From contig NZ_PDHM01000016.1 in the NCBI RefSeq assembly GCF_002573715.1, forward strand, positions 227,649 to 291,648: a DNA stretch of 64,000 bases, in the 5' to 3' direction. This document shows, piece after piece, positions 42,680 to 51,349 of the stretch (positions are counted from its first letter, which is position 1; the number at the start of each line of letters is the position of its first letter). The position numbers and the translations under genes are program-made. Under the pieces are notes generated by a model. It had not been told where the DNA came from, made no database searches, and saw nothing but the letters and a program-made list of their open reading frames with translations. Source of the DNA: Paenibacillus sp. EZ-K15 (GTDB lineage Bacteria > Bacillota > Bacilli > Paenibacillales > Paenibacillaceae).

Positions 42680-43720
42680 ATGCAGCTAACGCAAGATTAC
42701 AGGGATAAGAAGGTGTCACCATTGACTTTAAATATCGTGAATGCCGAGGTTCATAGCCTTTTTGATCAGTTCACAGATCTCGTTCAGGGATCTTCCCAGT
42801 TTAGCGAATGGCAGGAGCATATCTCCGTACCACCGGCGGTGGGACAGGGAAGCATCAGGAGGACACGGATTCGTTCAGGCATGGAGATCGTAGTGACGGA
42901 TATTACCTTCGCACAAGATATGAAGCTTCACATTCAGGAAGCATGCCAGCTGTTTGAGTTAAGCTACTGTTTGAACGGCGAAATTTATTGTGAGTGGAAT
43001 GGAAGGGAAAGCTTCACGGGGAAGATGACAGGCAACGTTCTCTTTTTTGAGGATGAGCTGGTATATGAAGAGAAGAAGGCCGGCATTAGGCAGCATATGC
43101 TTGAGATTCGTTTGTCCCCGCAAGAGCTGCTTCATTATGCTGGAGACATCACCGAGAAACACAGGATGGAATCATGGCTGTATCGGCATAAAGGGAAAAT
43201 CGACGAATATCCGAATACGCCCGCTATCCATAAATGTGTATCGGATATGGTGAACTGCAGTTATAACGGTGCGCTGAAACGGTTATACATGGAGAGCAAG
43301 GCGATGGAGCTCATCGCATTGTTTGCTGAAATTGAAGGATATGAGACCGTAGGCGGCAACCGTTTTTTAAGCCGTGACGATCTGTCGAAGCTGGAACAAG
43401 CCAGACAATTAGTCATCCATCATTTTGAACAGCCGCTATCGATTCAACAGTTAGCAAGAAGAGTTGGACTGAATGAATTCAAATTGAAAAAGGGGTTCCG
43501 CGAACGATTCGGTTTCACGATTTTCGAGCTTGTGCGCAGACAAAGAATGGAGAAGGCCATCTGGTATATGGAAACGAAAGGCTATAATGTCGGAGAAACG
43601 GCCGTATCTGTCGGCTACAGCAATGTCAGCAATTTCTCGACTACCTTCCGCAAGTATTATGGCTGTAATCCGGGAGAATATCTGAAAGCTATAGATCACA
43701 GCCGAACGTCAAGTTCTTAG
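42680..43720 (+). CDS. AraC-family regulator, PchR-like
   Basis: A 346-residue protein: N-terminal effector domain (LSYCLNGEIYCEWNGRESF; VLFFEDELVYEEKKAGIRQHMLEI) and a C-terminal AraC double HTH (about 245-340: LSIQQLARRVGLNEFKLKKGF and VGETAVSVGYSNVSNFSTTFRKYYG). The N-terminal part resembles PchR-type regulators that respond to siderophores. The frame is open from TTG 42638, but GGAG 6 nt before ATG 42680 supports the latter. A Fur-type box and a DHA2 exporter lie downstream, fitting an iron-related role. Confidence 0.86.
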   Translation: MQLTQDYRDKKVSPLTLNIVNAEVHSLFDQFTDLVQGSSQFSEWQEHISVPPAVGQGSIRRTRIRSGMEIVVTDITFAQDMKLHIQEACQLFELSYCLNGEIYCEWNGRESFTGKMTGNVLFFEDELVYEEKKAGIRQHMLEIRLSPQELLHYAGDITEKHRMESWLYRHKGKIDEYPNTPAIHKCVSDMVNCSYNGALKRLYMESKAMELIALFAEIEGYETVGGNRFLSRDDLSKLEQARQLVIHHFEQPLSIQQLARRVGLNEFKLKKGFRERFGFTIFELVRRQRMEKAIWYMETKGYNVGETAVSVGYSNVSNFSTTFRKYYGCNPGEYLKAIDHSRTSSS

Positions 43721-43744
43721 AATAAATACGAAGAAGAAAAAGGG

Positions 43745-43782
43745 ACTCTAAACATGCATCTCATGTTTGGAGTTCTTTTTTT
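43745..43782 (+). terminator. rho-independent terminator
   Basis: ACTCTAAACATG pairs with CATGTTTGGAGT, followed by seven T. It separates the AraC gene from the Fur box and the exporter. Confidence 0.85.
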
Positions 43783-43820
43783 GTAGATTCCGACTCCTTC
43801 TACAGGGAAAGAAAATACCT

Positions 43821-43994
43821 TTGCAGGTAGATCAAAACCCTATCTTCATTGATAATGATTATCAATTGGTTGAATTGATACGCCAAGTCTATGAAATCGA
43901 CTGTGATATTTATACGAATCCGGTCAATGGGAGGGTGGCGATTGCTTTTAATCCGGACGCCGCTCATGAATATGGAAGAAGGGAGAGCCCATGA
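43821..43994 (+). CDS. hypothetical 57-residue protein
   Basis: A TTG-started frame (AGGGAAAG upstream) whose stop overlaps the exporter start by 4 nt (ATGA), as in coupled gene pairs. The product is soluble, with LVELIRQVYEIDCDIYTNP and GRVAIAFNPDAAHEYGRR. No family recognised. A Fur-type palindrome lies within its first codons (IDNDYQL). It could be a real small protein, the remnant of a larger gene, or chance. Confidence 0.4.
   Translation: MQVDQNPIFIDNDYQLVELIRQVYEIDCDIYTNPVNGRVAIAFNPDAAHEYGRRESP
43850..43864. promoter_or_regulatory. Fur-type box
   Basis: TGATAATGATTATCA is the perfect 7-1-7 core of the Bacillus Fur box. It lies 127 bp before the exporter start, behind the AraC terminator. 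No convincing -35/-10 pair was found beside it. Confidence 0.6.
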
Positions 43995-45451
43995 ATGAAA
44001 TCACTATAACAGACATGACAGCACAAAAGGCAGTCCAGCAGGCTGATCCACGCCGCTGGGTCGCTCTTATTCTGATACTGCTTCCGACTCTTCTGATCTC
44101 TCTGAACAATTATATGATGCAGGTTGCACTTCCCAATATGCAAGACAGCCTGCATGCCAGTTTTGCCGACGCACAGCTTATTTTTTCAGGGTATTCATTA
44201 GGTCTGGCTGTGGCATTGATCTTGGGCGCAAGGCTGGGTGACCTGTATGGCAGAAAACGAATGCTGCTCATTGGGGTTTTAGGTTTTACGGTAATGAGTG
44301 TTTTCGGGGGATTCGTTTCAAGTCCAATTCTATTTATTATCGTTCGCGTCATCCAGGGGTTATCGGCGGCGATGATTCAACCACAGGTCCTATCCATAAT
44401 CCAGCGAACCTTTCCTCCGAGCGAAAAAGGGTTGGTTTTTGCAATCTATGGAGCGGTCATCGGGACAGGATTCACGCTTGGTTTAATCCTGGGCGGAGTT
44501 TTGGTGGATTGGAACTGGTTTGGGCTTGGCTGGCGATTGGTATTTTGGTTTAATGTGCCTTTTGGCCTCCTTGTGATTACAGGCCTGCCGATCGTCCCTG
44601 AGTCCCGCGGACCTGGAAAGCAAAGCATTGATTGGATTGGGACATTGCTGCTCATGTTCGGGTTATTCTTGCTGATTTATCCACTCACGGTGGGGCAAAA
44701 ACAGGGATGGCCATCATGGACATGGGGATGCGTACTATTATCGATTCTGATTCTCCTTGCCTTTATTGTTTTGCAGAAACGGAAGGGAAAGGAGCAGGAT
44801 ACACCGCCGCTGATGGATCTTTCCATTTTTCGAATACGTTCTTTTCGTCGGGGAGTCTTCACGGAGATGATGATTTACCTCAGCATGTTCTCATTTTTCT
44901 TCATATTGAATTACTTTCTGCAAACAGGATTGCATTTTAATCTGAAGACAACAAGCTTGGTGTTTCTGCCCCTGGGTTTGGGATTGTTTGTTACCTCGTT
45001 GCTGTCATCCCGGATGGTCAATCGATGGGGGAACACTGTATTAAGGTCAGGCGCGCTAATTATGGGCATTAGCATACTCCTGCTTGTAGTATCACTGAAT
45101 ACGGATCCCATTCATTTGTTTCATATCCATAATATTCTTATCCTATCGTTGTATGGAATAGGTCTGGGTATGGCGACAACGCCGCTTGCGAATATGATTC
45201 TTAGCAGTGTACCAGCGGCATCAGCAGGAACAGGCTCGGGTTTGTTCACCACCATGATGTATTTGGCTAACGTATTGGGCGTTGCATTTATAAGCATTTT
45301 GTTCACTCACTCGCTTGGGCTGTCCCTCTCAGATGCAAGCCTGGCGGATTATGTAAGAGCCTTCTCGATCACTGCTGGAGCTAGTGGATTATTAGCTTTC
45401 ATGGCTTCTATTTGCTTAGGTTTAAAGCGCTACCGGGTAGAGAGAACCTAG
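43991..45451 (+). CDS. DHA2-family (14-TM) MFS exporter
   Basis: A 486-residue protein with about fourteen membrane segments. It has SLNNYMMQVALPNMQDSL in the first segment (DHA2-typical), motif A LGARLGDLYGRKRMLLIGV and motif C-like GAVIGTGFTLGLILGGVLV. The family exports drugs and also siderophores. The Fur-type box and PchR-like regulator upstream favour siderophore or metal-chelate export, by inference. GGGAGAG precedes ATG 43991. Confidence 0.9.
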   Translation: MNEITITDMTAQKAVQQADPRRWVALILILLPTLLISLNNYMMQVALPNMQDSLHASFADAQLIFSGYSLGLAVALILGARLGDLYGRKRMLLIGVLGFTVMSVFGGFVSSPILFIIVRVIQGLSAAMIQPQVLSIIQRTFPPSEKGLVFAIYGAVIGTGFTLGLILGGVLVDWNWFGLGWRLVFWFNVPFGLLVITGLPIVPESRGPGKQSIDWIGTLLLMFGLFLLIYPLTVGQKQGWPSWTWGCVLLSILILLAFIVLQKRKGKEQDTPPLMDLSIFRIRSFRRGVFTEMMIYLSMFSFFFILNYFLQTGLHFNLKTTSLVFLPLGLGLFVTSLLSSRMVNRWGNTVLRSGALIMGISILLLVVSLNTDPIHLFHIHNILILSLYGIGLGMATTPLANMILSSVPAASAGTGSGLFTTMMYLANVLGVAFISILFTHSLGLSLSDASLADYVRAFSITAGASGLLAFMASICLGLKRYRVERT

Positions 45452-45548
45452 ATGATTTTCATCACCGTACATGGCCTCAGGGCATGGTATAATTTGGATG
45501 CCCCTGTTAAGTGGGTGGAACATGTAGATGATGAAGGAGAGGGTACCG

Positions 45549-46058
45549 TTGCAAACGTACCAGAGCAAAGAAGCTTTAATCACTGAAATTCAAAAAACGT
45601 ACAAGCTTTTTGACCAAGAATTTGATGATGTTCCAGAGGATAAAAGGAATCTTCGTATAGGCGAAGTGGACAGAACACCCCAAGAGATGATCGCCTATCA
45701 GCTCGGATGGCTAACGCTGGTGATGAGCTGGGAGAAGGATGAACTTGCGGGTAAAGAAGTTACGACGCCAACCCCTGACTATAAATGGAATCAATTGGGG
45801 GCGTTGTATCAGCAATTCTATCATACGTATGATGCATATTCTTTGGAAGAATTACGTTCGTTGATGAAGCAGAGGATAGAAGAATGGTGTGAATGGATCA
45901 ACCAACTGAGTGAGGAAGAGTTATTTCATTCGGGTGTTCGCAAGTGGACGGTAACCAGTGCCAACTGGCCGATGTGGAAATGGCTGCATATCAATTCCGT
46001 CGCACCGTTCAAAAGCTTCAGAACCAAAATCAGAAAGTGGAAGAAGTACGACGGCTAG
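45549..46058 (+). CDS. ClbS/DfsB-family four-helix protein
   Basis: A 169-residue helical protein (YQSKEALITEIQKTYKLFDQEF; RTPQEMIAYQLGWLTLVMSWEKDE; KWTVTSANWPMWKWLHINSVAPF) resembling ClbS/DfsB proteins, which sit in the DinB-like superfamily; ClbS protects colibactin producers from their own product. The TTG start at 45549 follows AAGGAGAGGG; the ATG at 45528 precedes that site and is rejected. Function in this organism unknown. Confidence 0.78.
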   Translation: MQTYQSKEALITEIQKTYKLFDQEFDDVPEDKRNLRIGEVDRTPQEMIAYQLGWLTLVMSWEKDELAGKEVTTPTPDYKWNQLGALYQQFYHTYDAYSLEELRSLMKQRIEEWCEWINQLSEEELFHSGVRKWTVTSANWPMWKWLHINSVAPFKSFRTKIRKWKKYDG

Positions 46059-46079
46059 ACCTATCGGTCTGTAGAACGG

Positions 46080-46112
46080 AACGATTCGAGGTTAACTCGG
46101 ATCGTTTTTTTT
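46080..46112 (+). terminator. rho-independent terminator
   Basis: AACGATTCGAG pairs with CTCGGATCGTT around GTTAA, then a T-run. Confidence 0.8.
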
Positions 46113-46173
46113 GGTTGGATTCGAGCGAAAAGGAACAGGCTTGTTCCATTTTTACCGCCCTAGGGACCTGAAA

Positions 46174-46237
46174 GTCAAAATATTGCACATCAAGGCAAAA
46201 ATCGGCTCTACAAGAACGGGGTGACTCTCCTTATCAT
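46174..46237 (+). promoter_or_regulatory. direct-repeat operator and promoter of the GH88-lyase operon
   Basis: GTCAAAATATTGCACAT (46174-46190) and a weaker GGCAAAAATCGGCTC (from 46194), start-to-start 20 bp. TATCAT (46232-46237) is the proposed -10, 38 bp after the proximal repeat. The same layout occurs at 53105, 54992 and 62484. Proposed site of the response regulator encoded at 51346. Confidence 0.6.
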
Positions 46238-46276
46238 GAATCGTAATCATGATCGATTTGAAGGGAGTAAGAGGTT

Positions 46277-47398
46277 ATGTGGAGCAGTGCGATTAAAGAC
46301 GCCGTAGAGAAAATCCGGAAGAACATGGATACTTTCGGGACAAGATTTCCCCACGTCAGTAGGGACGGAGCTTATTTGCTGAATGACAATGACGACTGGA
46401 CGAACGGCTTCTGGAGCGGCCTTCTCTGGCTATGTTATGAATACACAGGTGACGAGGCCTTCAGATTGGGGGCTGTGCGAACCGTTGAAGATTTCCGCCA
46501 ACGCTTTGCGGATAAGAGGGTGCTGGATCATCACGATATCGGATTTCTGTATTCCTTGTCCTCCAAAGCGGAGTGGATCGTTGATAAGAACGAGAGTGCC
46601 CGCCAGTTGACGCTTCAGGCTGCGGACTTGCTGCTGAAACGCTGGCGTCCGGGCGGAGGATATATTCAAGCCTGGGGTCCTGAAGGGGATGAACAGGAGG
46701 GTGGCCGCATCATTATCGATTGTTTGATGAATCTGCCGCTCCTGTTCTGGGCTGAACAGCAAACCGGAAAGTCCCAATATCGAGAAATTGCAATCATGCA
46801 GGCGGAGAAGACAAGGCGTTATCTGGTGCGGGGAGATGACAGTTCATACCACACTTTCTTCTTTGATCCGCATACCGGGGAGCCGATCGGAGGTGCCACG
46901 CATCAAGGCTATACGAACGGGTCGACATGGACGCGGGGACAAGCCTGGGGAGTATACGGCTTTGCACTGGCTTACCATTATACAGGAGATCATGTATACC
47001 TCGATACTTCTAAACGAATGGCAAGGTATTTCCTTGCGCACTTACCGGAGGATCATGTCGCCCTTTGGGACTTTAATGCTCCCGTAACCGCCGACACTTA
47101 TCGCGACAGCTCGGCCTCCGCCATTGTGGCAGCAGGCTTGCTGGAACTGATTGGACATCTGGAGGAGGAGGATCCCGATAGAGCCGACTTTGAGCAAGGC
47201 CTGAAGGATTCCATGACCTCGCTGGTACGAAATTATTCCACGATCGGCCAAGAGGCGGAGGGACTGCTGCAGCATGGCTCTTATCATGTGCGCGGCGGAT
47301 TGTCACCGGATGACTTCATGATCTGGGGAGATTATTACTACCTGGAGGCTTTGATTCGGATGGAGACAGGGAGCAAGGGGTACTGGTATGAACGCTGA
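46277..47398 (+). CDS. GH88-family unsaturated glucuronyl hydrolase
   Basis: A 373-residue (alpha/alpha)6-barrel protein without signal peptide, so cytoplasmic. It removes the 4,5-unsaturated uronate that polysaccharide lyases leave at the non-reducing end. The catalytic aspartates of the Bacillus GL1 enzyme (D88, D149) correspond to D87 in LDHHDIGFLYSLS and D148 in RIIIDCLMNLPLLFW. The GGATHQGYTNGSTWTRGQAWG segment is family-typical. It is the first gene of the locus, controlled by the repeat promoter at 46174, and overlaps the lyase gene by 11 bp. Confidence 0.93.
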   Translation: MWSSAIKDAVEKIRKNMDTFGTRFPHVSRDGAYLLNDNDDWTNGFWSGLLWLCYEYTGDEAFRLGAVRTVEDFRQRFADKRVLDHHDIGFLYSLSSKAEWIVDKNESARQLTLQAADLLLKRWRPGGGYIQAWGPEGDEQEGGRIIIDCLMNLPLLFWAEQQTGKSQYREIAIMQAEKTRRYLVRGDDSSYHTFFFDPHTGEPIGGATHQGYTNGSTWTRGQAWGVYGFALAYHYTGDHVYLDTSKRMARYFLAHLPEDHVALWDFNAPVTADTYRDSSASAIVAAGLLELIGHLEEEDPDRADFEQGLKDSMTSLVRNYSTIGQEAEGLLQHGSYHVRGGLSPDDFMIWGDYYYLEALIRMETGSKGYWYER

Positions 47399-49556
47399 TG
47401 CCACGGAAGCTTCAGTGAATGCCGTATTGGCGGTCTTGAACCTGGAGGATCCCGCTATGCGTCCGATGCAGGATGCAGACGATCAAGGTCATATGCACGA
47501 TATACCGTGCAAGCTGCATAAACACTTCTCTTGTCGGAAGACACCCGGATGGTGGATGAGCAGTGAGGAAAAGCAAATTATCACCGAGTATGTAAAGCGA
47601 CACTGTGCGGATGAATTGGAAACCGTGATGAAGACAGCGGATGAGGTGGTGCGGCAAACCTTTCTGTTCCGCTTTCCATGGGATATGGAACGGAGCGTGA
47701 TTCCCGTTACATTTGACGGTGATATTGACTGGCGCCATATTCCCGATCAAGACGTGGAGTGGGCTTATATGCTGAATCGCCACCGCTATTGGGTAGCACT
47801 GGGACAAGCGTATGCGATGACAGGCGATGAGAAGTATGCGGCGGTGTTTTGCCAGCAGCTTGAAGACTGGATCAATCGCAATCCTGTCCCTGGAGAACCA
47901 ACGACGGATACGTTGACATGGCGCCCGATCGAAGCAGGCCTGCGCAGCGTGAACTGGATCAAGGCACTTCGATACATGATCGGCAGTCCATCCCTGACTC
48001 CATCGCTGCTTAGTAAAGCGCTGATTTCGCTTCACGAGCACGGGGAGTATCTGGCCGCTTCCTTCAACAGTTGGAAGCATATCAGCAACTGGGGTGTCCT
48101 GGAGACTTGCGGTTTATACCATATTGCACTGTTCTTCCCCGAATTCCGTAAGTCGGCAGGATGGCGGGAATTGGGGGAAGAGAGGCTGAAGGAGACAGCT
48201 AGACTTCAGATCATGGCGGATGGCATTCACTGGGAGCAGTCGCCAACGTACCATCATGAGGTGCTGGCTTGTTATCTTGACTGCGTTCACCTCGCCAATC
48301 TTAACGGGTTGGAGCTTGACGGTGCATTCCGTCGTACGGTCCGCGAGATGGCCAGAGCCTCTCTGTACTGGGCGAAGCCGAATCACAGGCAGCCGATGCT
48401 GGGAGACAGCGACGACAGTGATATCCGTTCCATTCTGACCTATGCCGCGTGGCTATTTGGCGATTCCGTTTTGCGCTTTGGCGGAAATGCTCGGCCGGAT
48501 CATGATAATGCCTGGCTGTTCGGCATAGAGGGAATTCGGGATTACAAAGCAATGGTTCCCGCGGAGCCGCTATACCTGAGCAGAGCATTTACCCATTCCG
48601 GTCATTATACAATGCGAACGGACTGGGACGAAGAAGCGCTGTACCTTTATTTTCACTGCGGTCCACTAGGGGGAGGTCACGGACACGCCGATATGCTGCA
48701 CATAGATCTCCATGCCTACGGCCGTGACCTGCTCACTGATCTTGGGAGGTACAACTATAGCGATCATACACCGCTAAGAACAGCATTAAAGGAGAGCTCG
48801 GCCCATAACACAACGGTCGTTGACGGAATCGGGTTTACCGGGGTCAAGGACACCTGGTCTTTCGATCGGATTGCCGGGCCTCTGGGCTGCAGATGGATCA
48901 GCAAGCCGGAGTTTGACTATGTTGATGGGGCGCATGACGGCTATCTCTATGGGAATGAGCCGATGTATCCGCGCAGAAGGATCATCTTTATCAAGCCATA
49001 TTATTGGCTGCTGATCGACAGCTTGGTGTGCCTTGAGCAGCATACCTTTACTCAGCATTTTCATTTTCCGCATCCGCCAGGAGAAGCCTTGATGGAAGCG
49101 GAATCATTGATTTGTCGTACAAACACCCCTGGGGAAGCGAATCTATCCATTATCCCCGTAACCACAGACGGTTTGCTTGGGGAAGTGGGCGAGGGCGTCA
49201 TATCCCGTGAATATAACCTGTTGGAACCTAATGCGAATGCGGCCTACTCCCGGACAGGGAAAGGTTTGATCAGCATCATGCAGGTGCTCTATCCTCATCG
49301 TCCAGGCGAAACAGCCGTTCCGCGAGTCCGTAAGGTACCTGTATATCGTCATACGGGTGAGCAGGTTCATGACGGGCAAGCTGAGGCATGCGGGGTTCAG
49401 CTCCCGGGTATGGAAGAGGAGTCTATTCTCGTTGTTAGTCACCGTGCGCCGTCCGGTCATTATGATTCTTATGTGGTCGAGGGCATGCAGATCTTCGGAG
49501 AGGTTGTGCTGATGACCCTCCAAGGCAGAAATAAGCAAGTAACCGTGATCATTTAA
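47388..49556 (+). CDS. heparinase II/III-like polysaccharide lyase
   Basis: A 722-residue protein with an N-terminal helical toroid (NSWKHISNWGVLETCGLYHIALFF; GIHWEQSPTYHHEVL) and a beta-sandwich holding HCGPLGGGHGHADMLHIDLH and SSAHNTTVVDGIG, the metal and catalytic His region of heparinase II/III proteins (PL12/PL15/PL21-like). It splits uronate-containing glycans by beta-elimination. No signal peptide, so it should act on imported oligosaccharides. ATG 47388 follows AAGGGG and overlaps GH88. The CAZy family number cannot be decided by eye. Confidence 0.85.
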   Translation: MNADATEASVNAVLAVLNLEDPAMRPMQDADDQGHMHDIPCKLHKHFSCRKTPGWWMSSEEKQIITEYVKRHCADELETVMKTADEVVRQTFLFRFPWDMERSVIPVTFDGDIDWRHIPDQDVEWAYMLNRHRYWVALGQAYAMTGDEKYAAVFCQQLEDWINRNPVPGEPTTDTLTWRPIEAGLRSVNWIKALRYMIGSPSLTPSLLSKALISLHEHGEYLAASFNSWKHISNWGVLETCGLYHIALFFPEFRKSAGWRELGEERLKETARLQIMADGIHWEQSPTYHHEVLACYLDCVHLANLNGLELDGAFRRTVREMARASLYWAKPNHRQPMLGDSDDSDIRSILTYAAWLFGDSVLRFGGNARPDHDNAWLFGIEGIRDYKAMVPAEPLYLSRAFTHSGHYTMRTDWDEEALYLYFHCGPLGGGHGHADMLHIDLHAYGRDLLTDLGRYNYSDHTPLRTALKESSAHNTTVVDGIGFTGVKDTWSFDRIAGPLGCRWISKPEFDYVDGAHDGYLYGNEPMYPRRRIIFIKPYYWLLIDSLVCLEQHTFTQHFHFPHPPGEALMEAESLICRTNTPGEANLSIIPVTTDGLLGEVGEGVISREYNLLEPNANAAYSRTGKGLISIMQVLYPHRPGETAVPRVRKVPVYRHTGEQVHDGQAEACGVQLPGMEEESILVVSHRAPSGHYDSYVVEGMQIFGEVVLMTLQGRNKQVTVII

Positions 49557-49624
49557 TGAATGCTTCCAGCACAGAGGACTGATAGAATAAAGAGGACAAT
49601 AGCATAAGAGAGGCGCAGAGAAAA

Positions 49625-51349
49625 ATGTTCAAATTCACCTACTACAAACGCATCCAGCTGTCGTTTCTTTTGCTGATCTTTATACCGCTGATTGCGGTTT
49701 CTATCATTTCGTTTGTTCTGATCCGGGATACGATGGTAGAGAAGCTGCAGCTCAGCAACGAGAATTTCCTGAACGTCATGACGGATGAGCTGAGCAAGAC
49801 GATTGACGATGTAACGTTTGCTTCCCATTTTATCGTGAACGATACAAATGTTCGCAATATCCTGAAGTCATTTGCAGACACGAAACGGCTGGCAACTTAT
49901 CAGGATTATGTGCATTTTAGACAAATTCAGGATGTGTTTTCCCTGATCAACTCCAAGCCGCTGAATAATAACGTTCGCATGTACTTGGTCAACCGTCAGC
50001 ATTTCGTCATCTCTTCCGGCACAGAGGATTTGACCGCAATTAACGGCAGTGTCGACAAGCTGATGCAGCGCGTTGATCTCAATAAACCGGAAACCCTGCA
50101 ATGGCTTGGGATGGCCGGCGGCGACTCGGAAGGGAAGGGGAAGAGTTACTATATCGCCCGGGTGATCTATGACAGCCGCGAGAAGAGGCAAGTGTCCGTA
50201 TTGCTCAGCGCCATTTCCGATACGTACTTCAACAGGCTGCTTGGTACGGTCGACTTTGGTAAGGTAGCTCTCCTGGATACAAACGGGGAATTCATCGCAG
50301 GCAATTCGGGGCTGATCCCGCATCATACGGAGACCAAGGGGAGTGTCCGAACGGACAGAACCATTTTGAAATCGAACTGGAAGCTGGCCTATGAGGCTTC
50401 GGAGAAAGAGTGGTCGGGGCAAATCTCCCGGACATTTTATACCGGTCTAGCCGGGGTCATTCTGCTGTTTCTCGTTTTCTCCGGGATGTCCATCCTGATC
50501 GCCAAAAGGCTGCACAGTCCGATTCTCAAGCTGCAGCGGGTTGTACGCCAGTTCGGAATGGGAAACCTCGATGTCAGACTGGAGGTCAAGGGCAAGGATG
50601 ATATCGCCGAATTGGGGCAGACGCTGAATACGATGCTGGATCAATTACAGCGGCTGATTCACGATATCGAACAGGAGCAGGAACAGAAGCGGGTGATGGA
50701 GCTCGAAGCCTTGTTTATGCAGATTCGCCCTCATTTTTTGATTAACACGCTGAATTCGATCAAGTGCAGTCTGATCTTGACGAAAGATACACTTCATAGT
50801 GGAATTATTGATTCCTTGATGAGTTTGCTTCGAGCTTATCTCAAGGTCAATGAGCCGGCCACTTTACGCGAGGAATGCAAGCTGCTGGGCCATTATGTCG
50901 ACATTATGAAGATCCGCAATGAAATCCCGCTTCATTTAGAGGTCGATCTGGATCCGGAAACCGAGGGGCTCATTTTGCCGAAACTTATTTTACAGCCTGT
51001 CGTTGAGAATGCCATCGTCCACGGGCTTGTCGATCATCAGACTCCACGCATTGAGATCCGTTCCCGAAGCAATCCGGACGGAGTCCGAATTGAGATTACA
51101 GACAATGGCTTCGGGGCCGATGAAGACATGCTCCAATGTCTGAACCGTAGGCTGGGAAAACCAAGCGGCGAGCAGGATGGAGCTTATGAGAGAGTGGGTC
51201 TAATGAACATCGTCCAAAGACTCCGATTGACCTTCGGACCGGAAGCGAGTTTGACACTCGCCAACCTTCCGCAGGGTGGAATGTCAGTTTCACTGTATTT
51301 GCCCCAAAGTCATCATCATGGTTTTTTACCGGAGGGAGAGGAAGAATGA
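49625..51349 (+). CDS. YesM-type sensor histidine kinase
   Basis: A 574-residue kinase: membrane span about 8-31, extracellular sensor about 32-275, second span about 278-300 (TGLAGVILLFLVFSGMSILIA), HAMP about 300-352, a His_kinase part with the phospho-His in FMQIRPHFLINTLNSIK, and HATPase (LILQPVVENAIVHGLV; ITDNGFGAD). It should sense an extracellular oligosaccharide or the binding protein and phosphorylate the regulator whose gene overlaps its 3' end by 4 nt. No repeat operator precedes it; it may be read from the GH88 promoter. Confidence 0.93.
   Translation: MFKFTYYKRIQLSFLLLIFIPLIAVSIISFVLIRDTMVEKLQLSNENFLNVMTDELSKTIDDVTFASHFIVNDTNVRNILKSFADTKRLATYQDYVHFRQIQDVFSLINSKPLNNNVRMYLVNRQHFVISSGTEDLTAINGSVDKLMQRVDLNKPETLQWLGMAGGDSEGKGKSYYIARVIYDSREKRQVSVLLSAISDTYFNRLLGTVDFGKVALLDTNGEFIAGNSGLIPHHTETKGSVRTDRTILKSNWKLAYEASEKEWSGQISRTFYTGLAGVILLFLVFSGMSILIAKRLHSPILKLQRVVRQFGMGNLDVRLEVKGKDDIAELGQTLNTMLDQLQRLIHDIEQEQEQKRVMELEALFMQIRPHFLINTLNSIKCSLILTKDTLHSGIIDSLMSLLRAYLKVNEPATLREECKLLGHYVDIMKIRNEIPLHLEVDLDPETEGLILPKLILQPVVENAIVHGLVDHQTPRIEIRSRSNPDGVRIEITDNGFGADEDMLQCLNRRLGKPSGEQDGAYERVGLMNIVQRLRLTFGPEASLTLANLPQGGMSVSLYLPQSHHHGFLPEGEEE

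Noticed and set aside
47412..48080. Minus-strand open frame of 222 codons
   Set aside because: Shadow of the heparinase II/III-like gene.
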